Positions 50,885-64,000 of a stretch of 64,000 nt of DNA are shown here, piece after piece. The stretch comes from Colius striatus (lineage: Eukaryota; Chordata; Aves; Coliiformes; Coliidae). The notes below the pieces were generated by a model. That model worked only from the letters and a program-made list of their open reading frames with translations, did not search any database and was not told the origin of the DNA. The position numbers and the translations under genes are program-made. The stretch is taken from NCBI RefSeq assembly GCF_028858725.1, contig NC_084760.1, positions 51,795,367-51,859,366 on the forward strand. Direction: 5' to 3'. Position 1 is the stretch's first letter, and every line of letters starts with the position of its first letter.

Positions 50885-51340
50885 CAGGGTTGTTGTGGCC
50901 CAAGTGCAGGACCTGGCATTTGATCTTGTTGACCTTCATGCAATTGGCCTTGGCCCATTGCTCCAGCCTGTCCAGATCACTCTGAAGAGCCATCTTGCCC
51001 TCAAGCAGGTCTACACTCCCACCCACCTTGGTGTCATCAGCAAATTTACTGGGGGTGCACTCTCTCCACTCATCGAGGTCATTGATAAAGATGTTAAAAA
51101 AAACAGGCCCCAGCACTGAGCCCTGGGGAACACTGGTAACTGGCCAACTGGGTTAAACTCCATTAATTACAGCTCTCTGTGCCCAGCCAACCAGCCAGGT
51201 TTCCACCCATCTCAGAATAGGTCCATCCAAGCCATCGGCAGCCAGTTTCTTCAGGAGGATGCTGTGGGAGACTGTGTCAAATGCCTAATTAAAGTCCAGG
51301 AGGACCACATCCACAGACTTTCCCTCATTCACTAAGCGTC
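50885..51340 (-). mobile_element. CR1 LINE fragment, RT core, another subfamily
   Basis: The minus strand encodes an uninterrupted RT segment: [16 protein letters not shown] (51115-51070), [11 protein letters not shown] with an intact FADD box near 51050-51020, then [31 protein letters not shown] down to about 50885. Upstream (51120-51340) is the preceding RT region, including the inverted CCCTGGGGAACACTGG and GTCTCCCACAGCATCCTCC blocks, with frame breaks. The 3' end is missing, which is unusual for CR1, where 5' truncation is the norm. The wording ([17 protein letters not shown]) differs from the HLGRNNP type of the other copies. Confidence 0.88.
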
Positions 51341-54300
51341 TTCATCTTGTCAATTGTCATTGTTCAACCAGCCACTGACCATTTTGGACAAATATTTTTT
51401 TGTTGTTATCACAGTTACCTCTTTACAGAGGTCTCAGAATGTATCCTGGTTGTACAAAACATGCAAAATACTGTCCTTGTCTGTAGAAAGATATAAATGA
51501 GGAGTTATTTTCTTCATATTGGTGCTAAGCCTTCCAAACTCATTGCATTATCCTAAAGTTACCAAACTAATGCAGAAGGAATTGAGGTATATCTATATAG
51601 AAGGAACTGAGGTGTGTGGGGCTGCCAGGATAAACTGTTGTAGAGGCTGCTGAGCTGAGCCTAGTTGTATGAATGTCCAGAAGCTCTCCAGCTGCAGAGT
51701 CATGGCACTGCTGGCACTGCTACAGCAACAGCCCTTGTTTCTCACAGTCTGTATCAAAAACAGCAGAAGGACCTCCATTGGCAGCACCCTGGGGTCTCTA
51801 TTTTCCTACTTTGCTTTTTCCTTGGTGCACAAGGGTACTGCTTTTACTTCTCGCAAGGAAAACAACTCTGTAAAAACAGATTGATTGTGCTATTTTCCAC
51901 AACAGTGTCTGCTGTTTCTGTTTTCCCCAGCTCCTGGGGAAACTGCAGCTGGATCCAGAATTTGGAAAATTTCTGTAAAGAAGTCAAATATCCAGTTTCT
52001 GCTCCTCTTTCTTTGTGTGTTCTTTAAGGCTCTGTCCCTCTCCATGACAGCAAATACTCCCTGTCCTACAATGGTCAGGATCTCAGTGAGTCCCACGTTG
52101 TGCTTGCTTTGCAGACCATGTTAAAGGCACCTGGCACAGACTTATGTGTGTAAGTGCAGAATGTAGTTCACAGCTTTGAATTTTCTGAAGACAACTGTTT
52201 TCCTGGAAAAAATGTTTTGATAAAATAGCATGTGGTGGGAAGGTAAGGTTAAGATTTGTAGTGGGTCAAGTTCCCAGAGTTTATCCTCTGTGAAAAGCAG
52301 GGCGGTCACAAAGGACTTCATAGATGTACATACATAAAAACACATGCAAATAAACATTTGTGTATGTTTAAAAAAACCATTTTATTGGAAAATTATATCA
52401 GCTTCTATTGAATTCTGGAGACACCTCATTCCCCTTTCATAACAAGATCTATTGCATTGGTATCATTTAATCTGAACTTTTAATAATATTTCTTAGCAGG
52501 TAGCAGTACTTATGAACATAAGAAAAGGGCTCCTACATTTAATTTTACGTGAATTGCTCTGCTGAATTCCTGGTCAAAGATTTCAGCCTGTGCTATTTTT
52601 CTCTTAATCTCTCATGTCATTTAAAATGGTACATTTTTTAAAAAATTCTATCTTACTAGAAAATAATGTAGCAGAGTTAGCTTCTCACTCAATGCCAAGA
52701 CAGGTATTCTGTTTTTTCCTATCAATCTTCAGGTTTCCACTTAGTGCCCACCCTTTTTCTCCTGCCCTCATCTTGTAATTATTTCCCCCTGTACTTATGG
52801 CATGACATGTGTTTACACTAATTGGACATCTAAATCACAGTGAACAATTTGCATGCTGTAGCTTTAAAAGATGCCGAATTTCCCCAGTTGAAAAGACGAA
52901 AGATGTGCAGAAAAGGGAGAAAAAAAAGGTATTTTGACAAGTGGACGTGGTGACTTTGTTCTGATCTGGTAGTATTGTGACCATTTGGATGGAATACAGT
53001 AATGGTATTTGGGCAAAACATAGCTGAGAAATAAGGTCTTTCATGAATTCTGCAGAAAAAAAAGATGTTCTTGAAGGTACAACTCCATTTGAATCATATC
53101 TTCTGTCCTTACAAACACATAATTTATCTTGCTGTTAGTAAGGGTTGTTTTTTTTCTCTATATATATCCTATGTCCACATATTTACAGTGCATCTGATAA
53201 TATTCGGTGATTTTCTTTTAATAAAGCCTCATTTCCTAGATCTATAAGATTAAGGAGGAGAAAAAGAATAAAAGAAATCCGCTCAATGTATCAGCTGCCA
53301 ATTAAACAGCTTTAATGGCCATGAAGAATAGTTTGCAAACATTATAGAAGTGTTGTCCAAAAGCTAAGCTCAAGGTATATAGAAAGCCAATTTCCCTCAA
53401 TAATTTTTAGCAATATCATAATTTTTGAGCTCAAACTAGATATTCTGTCTGACCATGCTGAGTCCAAGTAAATCCAATGTCAGCAAGGCATGACTGCAAA
53501 AGGCTTCTGGTTGTGCTCCTTTGGGCTGTAAAGTCTCTTCCTTAGTCCCGTTGTCCAAAGGTCCCTCTCTGGTGCATGTCCCAGAGACCAACAGGCCAGG
53601 GGAGACAGAGCAGGCCACTGGGAAGGGGTCTCACAAAACAAATCTGCAGAGCACTGGGACCACAAGGATGCTGAGCAACAGTTCTTTGGCCTTTGTGTAA
53701 CATCAGTCCAACTTGATGACCTTGGCTTACGTGTTAAATCTTTCCAGTATGACTCAGGAAAATATAAGTTCCTTTTTTGTACTGTTGACAGATCTGCAGT
53801 TTTAAATAAATAAATTGGTAACAGCATCTGACATCATCAGCTTGTTAATGGAAGTTTTATCCTCTGGCAGCAGTATTGTCTTTGACTATTACATGCTCTG
53901 TCTGGAAAAGGAAGTACAGAACTGTATAAAATAAGATAAAAAGGGGAATAACAGAACAGGATGGACATTAGCAGGGAAGGATGGTCATTGAATTTAAGAT
54001 ACTTCATTAGTACTCAGGACATTGAAGCTCAGTTTCCCCTTCACCTAATGATTATCAACTGATTGGAGATTAAGTCTATATGTGCCTCAGCACCATATCC
54101 TAAAATATTTCTTTTTCCATCTTATCTAATTGATTCAGAATGTCCAAGTTAAGGACTTTCTCTAGCTATGTGCAGTGACTAACATAAAAAGATGTTATAC
54201 TGCATGCATTGATTTGCTAGTTTTATAATGGATAGAGTAGTAGTAAATGAAATAGTGATATTTATACCTTTAATAATATTAACCTAATAGTGGTCATGTA

Positions 54301-57300
54301 TAGTTTTAAATAATACTTAACATAGCAAAATACTAGACACTTTTTTGCATTGACTATAACTACATATTATAAAATTGTATATAAAATTCAGAATGTAAAG
54401 TAGTAGGTACTATCTATAGTCTCTTTATTCAAGCTCAAAATACAGAGCTAGATGTTTAGCTATAATGCTTTTAATTTTATAAGACAGTGCCATTTTATCT
54501 TACTCCAGAATATAAGCCAGAGTAGTTAATTTCCTGTTATAAACGTTATGTATGTTATTTTCATTTATATTGTTTGATTAGTACAATTTTTTATCCTTTA
54601 ATATTTATTAACTATCAATAAGATAGTGCTGGACATAAAATAATACACTTCTCCTTTTGTTAAATAAGGCTTTGACTTAAATAAAATTACAAAAATAAAC
54701 TTCAAATAGTTTCAATGAAGGTATTGTAGAAGTTCCACATGGAATTTTGTGCAGTCATTTAAGGAAATAATTGAAGGGATTTTCTGCCCTGTGAAAGCAA
54801 CTTCTGTGACTTCTATCTACTTCTGGAAAAGACTGGGTAGTGGTATGGATTTGATTAGCTCATCTCTTTTCTTTTGACTCAGGGATGGGGAAAATAATGA
54901 ATGACTAATCACTTCAGGTTACTGTTTTTACACTGAGGCTATTACAGAACCAATTAAAAAAATAATACAGAAAGCTTTATAGATGTGATTAGGTTATAAT
55001 GGTAATACAAGGAATTGTGTATAGATAATTATTCTGCAGTAAAGATCATTCTGACAAAGACTAATCAGAAGACATATCAAACACCTAAGAATCACAATTC
55101 TGTCTGCATTCCTTTTAAATGTAATTTTGAAAACTGCAGCTGTATTGTGATTTTTAAACAATAGAGGAGAAAAATTACCCCAGGCCCTTTCCTTCCTTGC
55201 CTTCCACAGTATTGCCTTGCAGTTTTTACAGAAGCTGTTCACACTGCATTCCTGTATTAATCACATCTGGGTCTAATTCAAAGCAGCTTTGGACCTTCTC
55301 TAAATTCCAATGGCTGGTAATGGTTTCCTAGGGACTAACCCACAACTGTAGACTATGAAGCACAGCACATGCCATAGCTCAGCTGACAGAGGGCATTACA
55401 TCTCTGCATCAGGAGCTGCTGAATTAGACTCAGAGGCTAGAAGTAGTAACAGACTTGCAGAAGCTCAGGTGCAGAAGGGAATATAATAGACAGTAAATTG
55501 AGGCGGTGCCGTGCCACCCTTTGTGTCTGCTTTCTAGGAATAGAGTGAGGGCAGAAACAAACTTGTTTATATTGTTATTTTCGGATATGTCTGCTGTGCT
55601 AACATCACATTTTGAAATGCAGAAGAAAAGTTCTTGTCATGTATGCAGCTCCTCCTGACCTCTTGCACCATATCTCCTTCTCCCTTCCCTTGTAACCTCT
55701 TTCATCTGACTCCTCTCCTCTGTGGTTGTGCTTAGAATAAGTCCTGCATTTCTCTGCCAGCAACTCATATCATATCTCAAAACATATGACTAAGTACCGT
55801 GTCTTCTCTTTTTCATTATTTATACTATGTGTCCTAAACAAAGCCACGTTACTCAGTTCTGAAAAACCCAGAGCAATTCAATTCACATCAAAGCAGGCAG
55901 TTTGTCAGCTTCTCCATCACTTAAAATCTCTATATTCTCTGCCAGATCTCCCTGAGCAAATCTACTACTTTCCTGCATTCTGCAACATAAAAAACCTCAA
56001 CACTTCTACAATGATACTTGCAGGGAATTGACTGATTTGATATAAAAATTGTCTTTCATGTCCTCTTTTCAGCATCTGCTGACTATTTAGCTATCTCCTC
56101 TTAGTGTGTTTGTTTCTTGAGGCAGAAACATGGCTCAGAAAGCATTAAGGCTCTGATCTGAATGGGTTCTGAGGGTGATACGAGCTGCACCACAAAGTAC
56201 AGTAGCAACCTAATAAACTCTTAGAAAATTGCACTTATATCTTCAAAAGGTCACCTAAAGAGATACATTCTAAATATAATTAAGTCTTGATTTGACCTGT
56301 TTCATGGGCTTTAACTATTTTTTTTTTTAAATCTCAATCAGTATTTATGCAAGCCTGTGTGATTTAAGATGCTGAATGATATATGAGTTCAACAAAGTCC
56401 TCAGCTGAAGGACAAGTATTTTAGTGAATGTGAGACCTGACCCAAAGGCTATTTGCAGCAGTTTGTCATTTAGTACAGGGAAGGTTAGGTAGGTTACAGT
56501 GATATATGATCTTTCATGCTCTGGACCTGACAGCACAGTTGAACTGCTCCTACGACTTTCATAAACTGTATGCAGCTCTTTTTCTTACATAAACTGAAAA
56601 TGTGACTACTAAAAAAAAAAAAAGCAAAAACTTGTGATAAGTTTGGTTAATCCATCAAAACTCCATGCTCAGTTCATGTAAACCTGAATGCAAATTTTCT
56701 GCTGAGTTTATTTTGCACTCATATACCAAGGGGGAGAGGGGGGAAGTCTTGGCAAGGGCTCCATGTAGAACCCTGCCAGCATGCTGCGTTAAGCAGTCAC
56801 CCTGGTGTAGGAGCAGTCTGAGAATGCCAGTGAAAAACAGCACCTGCAAGTGTTCTGCAAATGGCACAGGGCTACAAAAGGGGTGGAGAAAGGATGTAAA
56901 TGGGAAAAATATGATGAAAAATGGCTAAGAGCCATGAGCAGGCAAAACATATGGGCAAGCTTTTCTGCTTAAGGGGACAAGTTAGTGAAACAATTATTTT
57001 CTTCCTTCCATGTATACATAAGAATTAGAGGTGTTAAATTTTGGAGGGAGAAATGGGCATTTTTTTCTAAACAGTATTTTGAAAAGTGCTGCTTTGTTTC
57101 ACATTGTTGCCATTTTCCCCCTCACCATTTTTTTCCAACATTTTTTGTCTGGAAGATACTTATTTTTCTCTAGCCAGTTGGACAGATACCAGCAAAAAAC
57201 AAATAAACAATCATTTCAAGAGGCAGTTCATAATGTAGTTTATAATCACAAGCATTTTAATCAATAATGCTCTTGTATTTTTATAGAAAATCTTTTCAGG

Positions 57301-58949
57301 TAAAAAATTTCTAGTAAATTCTAAATATAATATTGAGGGTCTGTACACTGGTGAAACTGGTGAAACAACTCTGTTGAACTCATGTTGCTTTGCAGACAAG
57401 TAAGCTGAACTGAAAGCAGGAAGTCTGTTGTGTGCTCCTGTATCAGCTTAGTGGTTGGTATATTAAATTCTTCAATAGTGACAGCCTTTTTAAAAAACCT
57501 TCCAAAGTATAGCTATAAGTAAAATGGAATTTCAGCTACATACGGATATGAGCGAGTAAGGAAGCAAATTTATACTAATCTATCTTTCAAGGTAATTTTA
57601 TAACTCGCCTTGGTAACAGCTGAAGAGAGAGACCCATTTTCAGTAAAAACAAGCCCTGTCCCCAAGGCAGAAAACTTCTAAGAGTCAGAAATTATGCAAA
57701 TCAACAACTGGTTTGTTTATAGAAAGCCAAGATGTGTGCAAACAGAACTTCTGTCCTTGCTTTGTATTCAGTCCACAGAGGGAATGGGTTGCCTCATCTG
57801 TCCATTTCCCATCTAATTTCCGCTGCCATAGCAAGACTGGGAGGAATTAAGGAGGAAAGACATAAGGCTTCTCCCATCCATGCCTATCATAATATTCTCC
57901 CTAAGGCAAGACTGAGAGTAGCATGCTAGGAACAAGTGATGGGAGATCCATTTCTTTCCTACATGAACACAGAGGCAGATAACCAGTGAGCACAGCATCA
58001 CTGGTATGCTCATCACAGTCTGGTATCACCACCAGCATAGATGTATTTAGTCTGGAAGAAGTCTGGAGCATTGGCACAGGGCAGCACTACTTTGTTTCAT
58101 TCAGGCAAGCCACTGCAGTAAGAGCATGATTTAGGTACAATGTTGAGGAACATGTCTCAATGTACAACCTCTTCCCATTGCATGACAGTAATTTGGTGAT
58201 AGAAGAGAGTTTAGAACCCTTTAAGTGCTTTGTAACCCTTGTCCACTATGATTTTAATAAAGTGACTAAAATAAGCTGGGCTTGCTTCTTAGTACCATTA
58301 GGTTTACTGTCACTAGTTGCATATGACCTTGCTGCATACAATCCCTCCTTTGCTCTAAGACGCTGACTCAGTGCCACATACATGATGAGTCAAACGTACT
58401 ATTGCAGGCGTCTTAACTTCTGTAAGCTTCGGAAAGCAACTATTCTGCAGTGCCTTCCCCATCCTCATAACAGACATCTGCATTTCTTCTATATATAGAG
58501 CAAAAAGAAAGCCTTTGAAAGAAGGAAGAGCCCTAGCACAGTGAGCAGGTGCAGGAACTCATGCTGGGAAGCTCCCCTTTCCATCACTGACTTCTCCTGA
58601 TGTCTGCAGGAAGCTCTTGACTGGCTACACTTTTCTGATGTCAGTGGGGAATCACAGCAGCACTGGCTACCCCCCTTGTTTTCCAAGAAGTTGACACTTG
58701 TAGCCAGAGAGTTGCTGCCTTCCACTTGCCTTACATCAAGGTAAAGTTTGTGTGGTTTTGGTGCTTTATTTTTTTTAAACTGTAAGGTACATTAGATAGT
58801 GTGACTTCTAGCTTACTTTCCTGGCTCTGCTAATCCTGTTATCATTCCTTGGGGTATATGGTGCCCTGCTTATATAGGAGAAATAGTATTATTTTCTTTC
58901 AAACAAGGCAAGCTTAGATCCCATAGACTTCAGCATGAGGCTTCCCATG
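51341..58949. other. Probable 5' intron, no gene seen
   Basis: About 7.6 kb without a recognised gene. Notable composition: 54200-54760 is strongly AT-rich, and 55660-55725 is pyrimidine-rich. The overlapping frames at 51593-52124 on both strands carry no recognisable domain. Confidence 0.45.
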
Positions 58950-58966
58950 AAAAAAAAAAAAAAAAA
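58950..58966. repeat. 17-base A run
   Basis: An uninterrupted A17. No SINE body or processed-transcript sequence is recognisable immediately upstream, so it is treated as a simple homopolymer. Confidence 0.8.
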
Positions 58967-61615
58967 GGCATCATGCAGTTCCTTGCATACTGGACCAGAA
59001 TCTTAGACGAGAAATGGTGCTGGATGGAACAACCTGTAACTGTGGTTATCTGCATTATTTCATGCAATGTGCCATTCAATGTGGTCAAGCAACACAGGAG
59101 CATGAAAGCCCCCCACCTCTGCCCAATGTATAGAGACTTGTAATGCTATAGAGTGAAAAGGAACATCCTTCACTTCCACAGCATCCTTGTGGGGGGTTCA
59201 AGATGCTTCGTTAAAGTAAAAGCAATAATGTTTATGGAAACTTGGAATATATTGGATGAAGATTTAAAGAGTTATGGTCTTACCAGTCTATCTAGGGAAG
59301 TTTTAAAAGTTAACATTTGATTGACAAGGCACTCCTTTAAGAACAATACCAGTAACCCAAATCAGTGAAAACTGCTTTTGAAGTCTCTGGAAATTAAATT
59401 TTCTCTCTCTACTTTACTGCATCAGTCCTCCACAATGCTTTTAACATTTAAGAATCCTCTGAATTTTCGCTACCAATTTATGACATTTTTACTATTTGTA
59501 TGATATATTTGTTATTTTTAACCTAAATCTTCAAGACAGTTACACTGAGAAAATTCCAGCAAACAGAACAGCATAATGAAATTAGAATGGCCTTCAGGAA
59601 ATAACAAATCTACAAGGCTTTAAATAATGTATGAAACTTTCTGTTTCAAATTGCCTTTTTCAGCTGAGTGATAAGACAGGCCATTTGGGGATATAAGGTA
59701 CTTAACATTTTTCAAAATTTCAGCTACTGGAGAACACACAAACAGAAAATATTTTTTTTTTCCACCAAAAGAAGGTGATTTAGTGTTTGCCAAAACAAAA
59801 AATAGCTTATGTTTCCTGCTAGATACAAAGAAAAAAATTATTCTGAATTTATCAGAGAAATTAATCCAGCAAATTACATTACAGAGGAAGCACACATTAT
59901 CTAAGGCCTTAACATGTGCATACACAAAATTACATACCTGCATCCATCAGACCTGTCAAGCTGCACTCACTCATGACACCTGACAGTGAAGCCTGATGTC
60001 CCTGTCCTGTCTCATGGCACACACTGCTACAGGAAGAACATCATGGTCCCCCCAGATGCCACTCGGGTAGTCCATTGCAGGTTGCTGCACTGAGTGCTGC
60101 AGAAGGGAATGGAGTTGTGCTCTACCACAGACCAGGGATATCTTCTGAGGAAACATACTGCCCTGTCTCAGGCAAGGGACTTTGTCTTTTCTCTGCCAGA
60201 AACACTCCTTTCCTCCTGCCTCCCCACGGAGGTGGTTGGGGAGAAGAGGCTGGATTGGTCATTTTCAGGGAATGAGAGTTGGAGAGGTGTGCAGTAGCAT
60301 CCAGAGGATCTGAAGCTTCAGCAGCTAAGGCAAATGCTATTGGGGTTAAAGCTACCCCAAACCCCACAGCTGGTTTGATGTCAACATTTGTGCTTACAAA
60401 GGAGTTTTCAGCTTTCCAAGACAGCTGTTCTACAGAGTGCCAGCCCTGAGGCAAACCTCTTTGCTCCAGGGAGTCAGATAACTTGTCTAGAGGGATTTCT
60501 CCTATAGGTCCTATCTCTGCCTGGCCAGCTTATTTGTTAATGTTCGCTTGTGGAAGGGGCTGAGAGTCATTAGCTCCCTTTGAACTCAGTATGAATATAA
60601 ATAATTCAGCATCACAAGCCTGAAATGATTTTTGAGGGAAATCCTGGCATTAGTCAGGCAATTAAATGAATGGGTTTTTATTTAGTCTTCATCCAACAGA
60701 TGCACATTTTTACTACCTGAACATGACTCTCCTCTTGCCTCTTTAGGCATAATCCCTGTTGCATTAGAAAGAAAGCTCAAGTAAATATTGCTCACCTTAG
60801 TAGAAATTCTCTGACATTTCCTAACACTACAGCATGCTTTTGAGGCTTCTGACTTTCTCAGATTTTGAAGAAGCAGGCTTGAGTTTTCTGTTTCTGGAGT
60901 CTTTTTTGGCCTCAGTTTTGGGCATAGAAATTTTATAGTAAAAATAATTCAGCCATTTCAGAGAACAAGAGAACCAGTATTGAACTGTGCCTCTTAAAAA
61001 TAAATATTTTTTGAATAAAGTACATGGAAGTTATGTTGGAGAGAGCAAAGAAAGGGGCAGAAGGCAACAAGAGAGTAAGTGAAAGAACGAGTATGAAAGA
61101 AATGAGTTTGCACAGAGAAAGAGGATAGCATCTGAATTGAGTGCTAGGATGCTCATAAAATGAAAATTAATTCTGTTGCTATTTCAGAGTGTAGTATATA
61201 TCTAGGAGTTATTTCACGAAGTCTTTTGTCAAACTCATGCAAGGTGACTTGCAGCCACAAAGGAGCAGGCAAAAAGGCAGTGTTGTCTCATTGTCATCTC
61301 TTCCTGATTACATTTGAGAGAATATTAAAGAATTGTTTCTTTTTGTCAGTAAAACATGTCTCTGCTCTAAACCTGTTTAATTTATCAAGGCTGTTGAAGT
61401 TGGAATGATTACCTGCTTTATGAAAGTAAAAATCATTGTAGTTGTGCAAACCATTCATTTTAGCTTGACCTCAGACATCTTGGGGAAAAGTCCAAATAGG
61501 CAGACTACTCCAAACCTTCAAACCATGAACTGATTTTCTGGTATTAAGATTTGAAAAATAGGGAACAATCACATGGAAGACTGAAATATTTTAAAAGTAT
61601 TGAAGAAAATTATTC
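58967..61615. other. Probable 5' intron with a GC-richer island
   Basis: Mostly AT-rich, but about 59970-60540 is GC-richer and holds a 110-codon minus-strand frame (60122-60454) and two overlapping plus-strand frames. It also has a small hairpin, TTGGGGT at 60340-60346 pairing with ACCCCAA at 60354-60360. I do not recognise any protein family or repeat. It may be an unidentified repeat or an unrecognised exon or regulatory region. Confidence 0.35.
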
Positions 61616-61631
61616 TTTTTTTTTTTTTTTT
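61616..61631. repeat. 16-base T run
   Basis: An uninterrupted T16. Simple homopolymer; nothing next to it suggests a retroposed sequence. Confidence 0.8.
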
Positions 61632-64000
61632 ATGACTGGAAAAAAACCATACGTTAATTTTTGAATTCTTTGCAGTTATCAAAAATATTGAGCTCAAAAT
61701 TTCCACCTGAAACCTCTTACCCAATTTTACTGCACAATGTAATCTGGTAAACTAAGAATAGAAGTTTTTAGACTAATACTTTCTCTTAAAATGTTTTGTT
61801 TTCCCCCCTTACTACTGTGTGACATACAAATAGAAAGGATGTTTGCACTTGTATGGGTACGGGAAGCTGAGTCCCTTCTCTCATCAGAGACTGAATTCTA
61901 CTTGTTTATCTCCTTAGTATTTTACTTGCATTAGAGTATTTCCCTGACTTCATCCCTTAGCACAAAGTCCTTTCTCTTAGCTTGAAGTAAACCCCTATTT
62001 TTAATCCCTCACAGTACTGAGCAAAGTCCTTTCCCTCAGTATGGTTTTCTGAGAAAGAAAATTACCTGAATATTTGCTTTCAAGGAAAAGCATTTTAAAA
62101 GAAAGAAGGTTATCTCAAAGGATATCTGAAAGGATTACTGTGAAAGCATTTGTAAAAAAACACTTGTGAAAGCAGAATGATTAAGTGGTTATTTTAAATC
62201 CTGTTGTTAATGTACAGCATTGTTGTGGGTAGCACACATACATAGCCATCATAAGAAACTCTCTTTCCTTCACTTTTTATTGTTTCTATGTTAGTCAGTC
62301 ATCCTACAATTATAAATTTGCTTTTCTTATGTAAGGCACGTAGTGACATCACTTTCAGAATTTCTATGGATATGAAGCTACATCAAAGACCTTAGAAGAA
62401 ATACAGGGACATAAGAGTTGCCAGGGAAGATTAAATAAGAAGTCTATGTAATTTATTGCCTACAAGAAAACAAGTAACTGTGGATAGTTGCTATCTGAGT
62501 TCTAGGTTGTGAAACAAATTTAATTATGAGACCTGTAACATCTTTTCTTGGGATAACAACCAACATGAATAATGAATATTCTTTGGAGGGTATTACAATG
62601 TTCACATTTTTAAATGTGCCAATACCAAGACTTTTGAAAGAAAGTTTTCATCTTTTAAACTCAAACTCTTTAACATCACACTACATACTATTAAGAAAGT
62701 GACAGCTCTTTTCACTGACATCTAGTGTTACAGTTGTGTTTCACATTTGAAATGAAGGTAAATTCAAAATATCTCCCAATATAACAGGAAATACAGTATT
62801 GATAGCATTTCACTATTACTAACTGAAAAAATATGTGGGAGCCTTTAATAAAAGCTGTTTTTAATTGTATGCTCCATTACAGTCTTACCAATTTAGAATA
62901 TGTTTCTTTGGTTTTGGTTCTTTGTTGTTTTGGGTTTTTTTTTGTGGCTGTTGCCTCTTGCACTTACAAGATGAAGTACACAACACACTCTTGTAATTTA
63001 TGAGAGAGAACGATAAACCAACCCAGAGGAAACACTGCAGCACACCTGGGACATCTAGTTGTTATTTAGATGTAAAAATTTCACTGAGATGCTACACAGC
63101 ATGTAGCCTGCACTGTGCTTTGTATCTTCACCTCCATGTACAGCGATTTGTTTTGAAAAATATTGTAAATTTTGGGAGTCTGTCTGTGTTTAAATACATC
63201 ACTCTAAAGCAGATAACGAAATTCAGTTAAATCTTGATATTTTAATTATCACCGTGATAATGGACTTTCCATTTTAATCCAAGCACACAACTCTTCCATA
63301 TAATAAAAGTAAATATTCCAATCATGAAAATAGTCACTTTATAAAGTCAAAAATAACTGTAACAAAAACTTAATTCAAGTACTAGTTTTCTCTTTCTATC
63401 TATAACAAAGAATTCTATCTTCTGTCAAATTTGGTCAATGGCTTCAAAATTCAATAGGAAATGTTATGGACAGCACATTTAAGTACATCACATTTTCTTC
63501 AAAAAAATAAAAAGGATAATAAGGATAAAAAAACATTATTTTATTCATGTCATCATGTAATTCACATAGTCTGACACGTTTGGTATCAGTTATTGATCAA
63601 GAAAAATAATAACATTTATGATGTTTTTTTACTCAAGAAGCATACCACTCCCAAGTTTCACATTCATATATAAACTAAAAAAAGCCTCACAACTTTTTGA
63701 CTTTGGTCCATTCCTTGGAAAGAGATGTTTCTCATCTGCTGGCAGGGCTTATTTGTCACATTTCAGGCAAGAGCACCAGAGCATGTTTTAGTTATCTATT
63801 TATTTGCTTGCCAGAAAGAACAGATGATATTAATCACAGCAATGATGGAAGAGAGCATGGAAAAGGTCTACATGGCTTTTCATTAAAGCATGTTAGATAG
63901 TATTTTAACTTCAAGGGTTTTGTTGTTGTCACAGCTCCCAGCAGCACGTACCTAACATCTGCTTTTTCACTGAGTAAGGTATGTGATATGCTAGCCTTCT
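61632..64000. other. Probable 5' intron, no gene seen
   Basis: AT-rich non-coding sequence with a T/G-rich stretch at 62900-62945. No exon or repeat family recognised up to the window edge. Confidence 0.5.

Noticed and set aside
51593..52124. Cluster of six overlapping open frames
   Set aside because: All three plus frames and the minus frames are open together, which reflects composition rather than coding. No family is recognisable.
1..64000. CRISPR array, bacterial operon, tRNA or rRNA genes, or a novel multi-gene system
   Set aside because: The window is a vertebrate locus with one gene and interspersed repeats. I saw no regularly spaced direct repeats with unique spacers, no cloverleaf with A/B boxes and no gene cluster.

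Overview
The window is vertebrate nuclear DNA, almost certainly from a bird. It is AT-rich and intron-poor in coding signal. It carries several copies of the CR1 non-LTR retrotransposon, one ending in the octamer array ATTCTATG that is typical of avian CR1, plus two solo LTRs of an avian-type endogenous retrovirus. There are no bacterial operons, no CRISPR array and no tRNA or rRNA gene that I can recognise. The bird order cannot be fixed from the sequence alone.

One protein-coding gene is well supported: HS3ST5 (heparan sulfate glucosamine 3-O-sulfotransferase 5), on the minus strand. The last coding exon (12365-13295) holds the whole luminal sulfotransferase domain. The first coding exon (18950-19056, within an exon 18950-19088) holds the cytoplasmic tail and membrane anchor. 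They are joined by a phase-2 GT-AG intron of 5654 bases. The predicted protein is 345 residues and complete, with the PAPS-binding loops, the catalytic glutamate and the C-terminal cysteine pair in place. In mammals this gene has non-coding 5' exons far upstream, so 19089-64000 is most likely 5' intron sequence and 1 to about 11200 is 3' flank. That placement is inference.

Repeat layout: solo LTR 1343-2298; CR1 (+) 7796-9009 abutting a second CR1 (-) 9010-9245; CR1 (+) 16760-17922 inside the HS3ST5 intron; an ancient MIR-type SINE remnant 21043-21183; a CR1 3' tail 24425-24540; a second solo LTR 32091-33388 with a perfect 5-bp target duplication and internal tandem repeats; CR1 (-) 45481-46012; CR1 (+) 49541-50468; and CR1 (-) 50885-51340 from another subfamily. 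All the CR1 and LTR copies are broken or non-autonomous.

The rest is unannotated non-coding DNA with short A/T runs and small local repeats. I found no new multi-gene system. The points most worth a second look are the LTR with an expanded in-frame internal repeat, the upstream ORF overlapping the HS3ST5 start codon, the MIR remnant, and a cluster of AATAATTTATT motifs near 29.2 kb.
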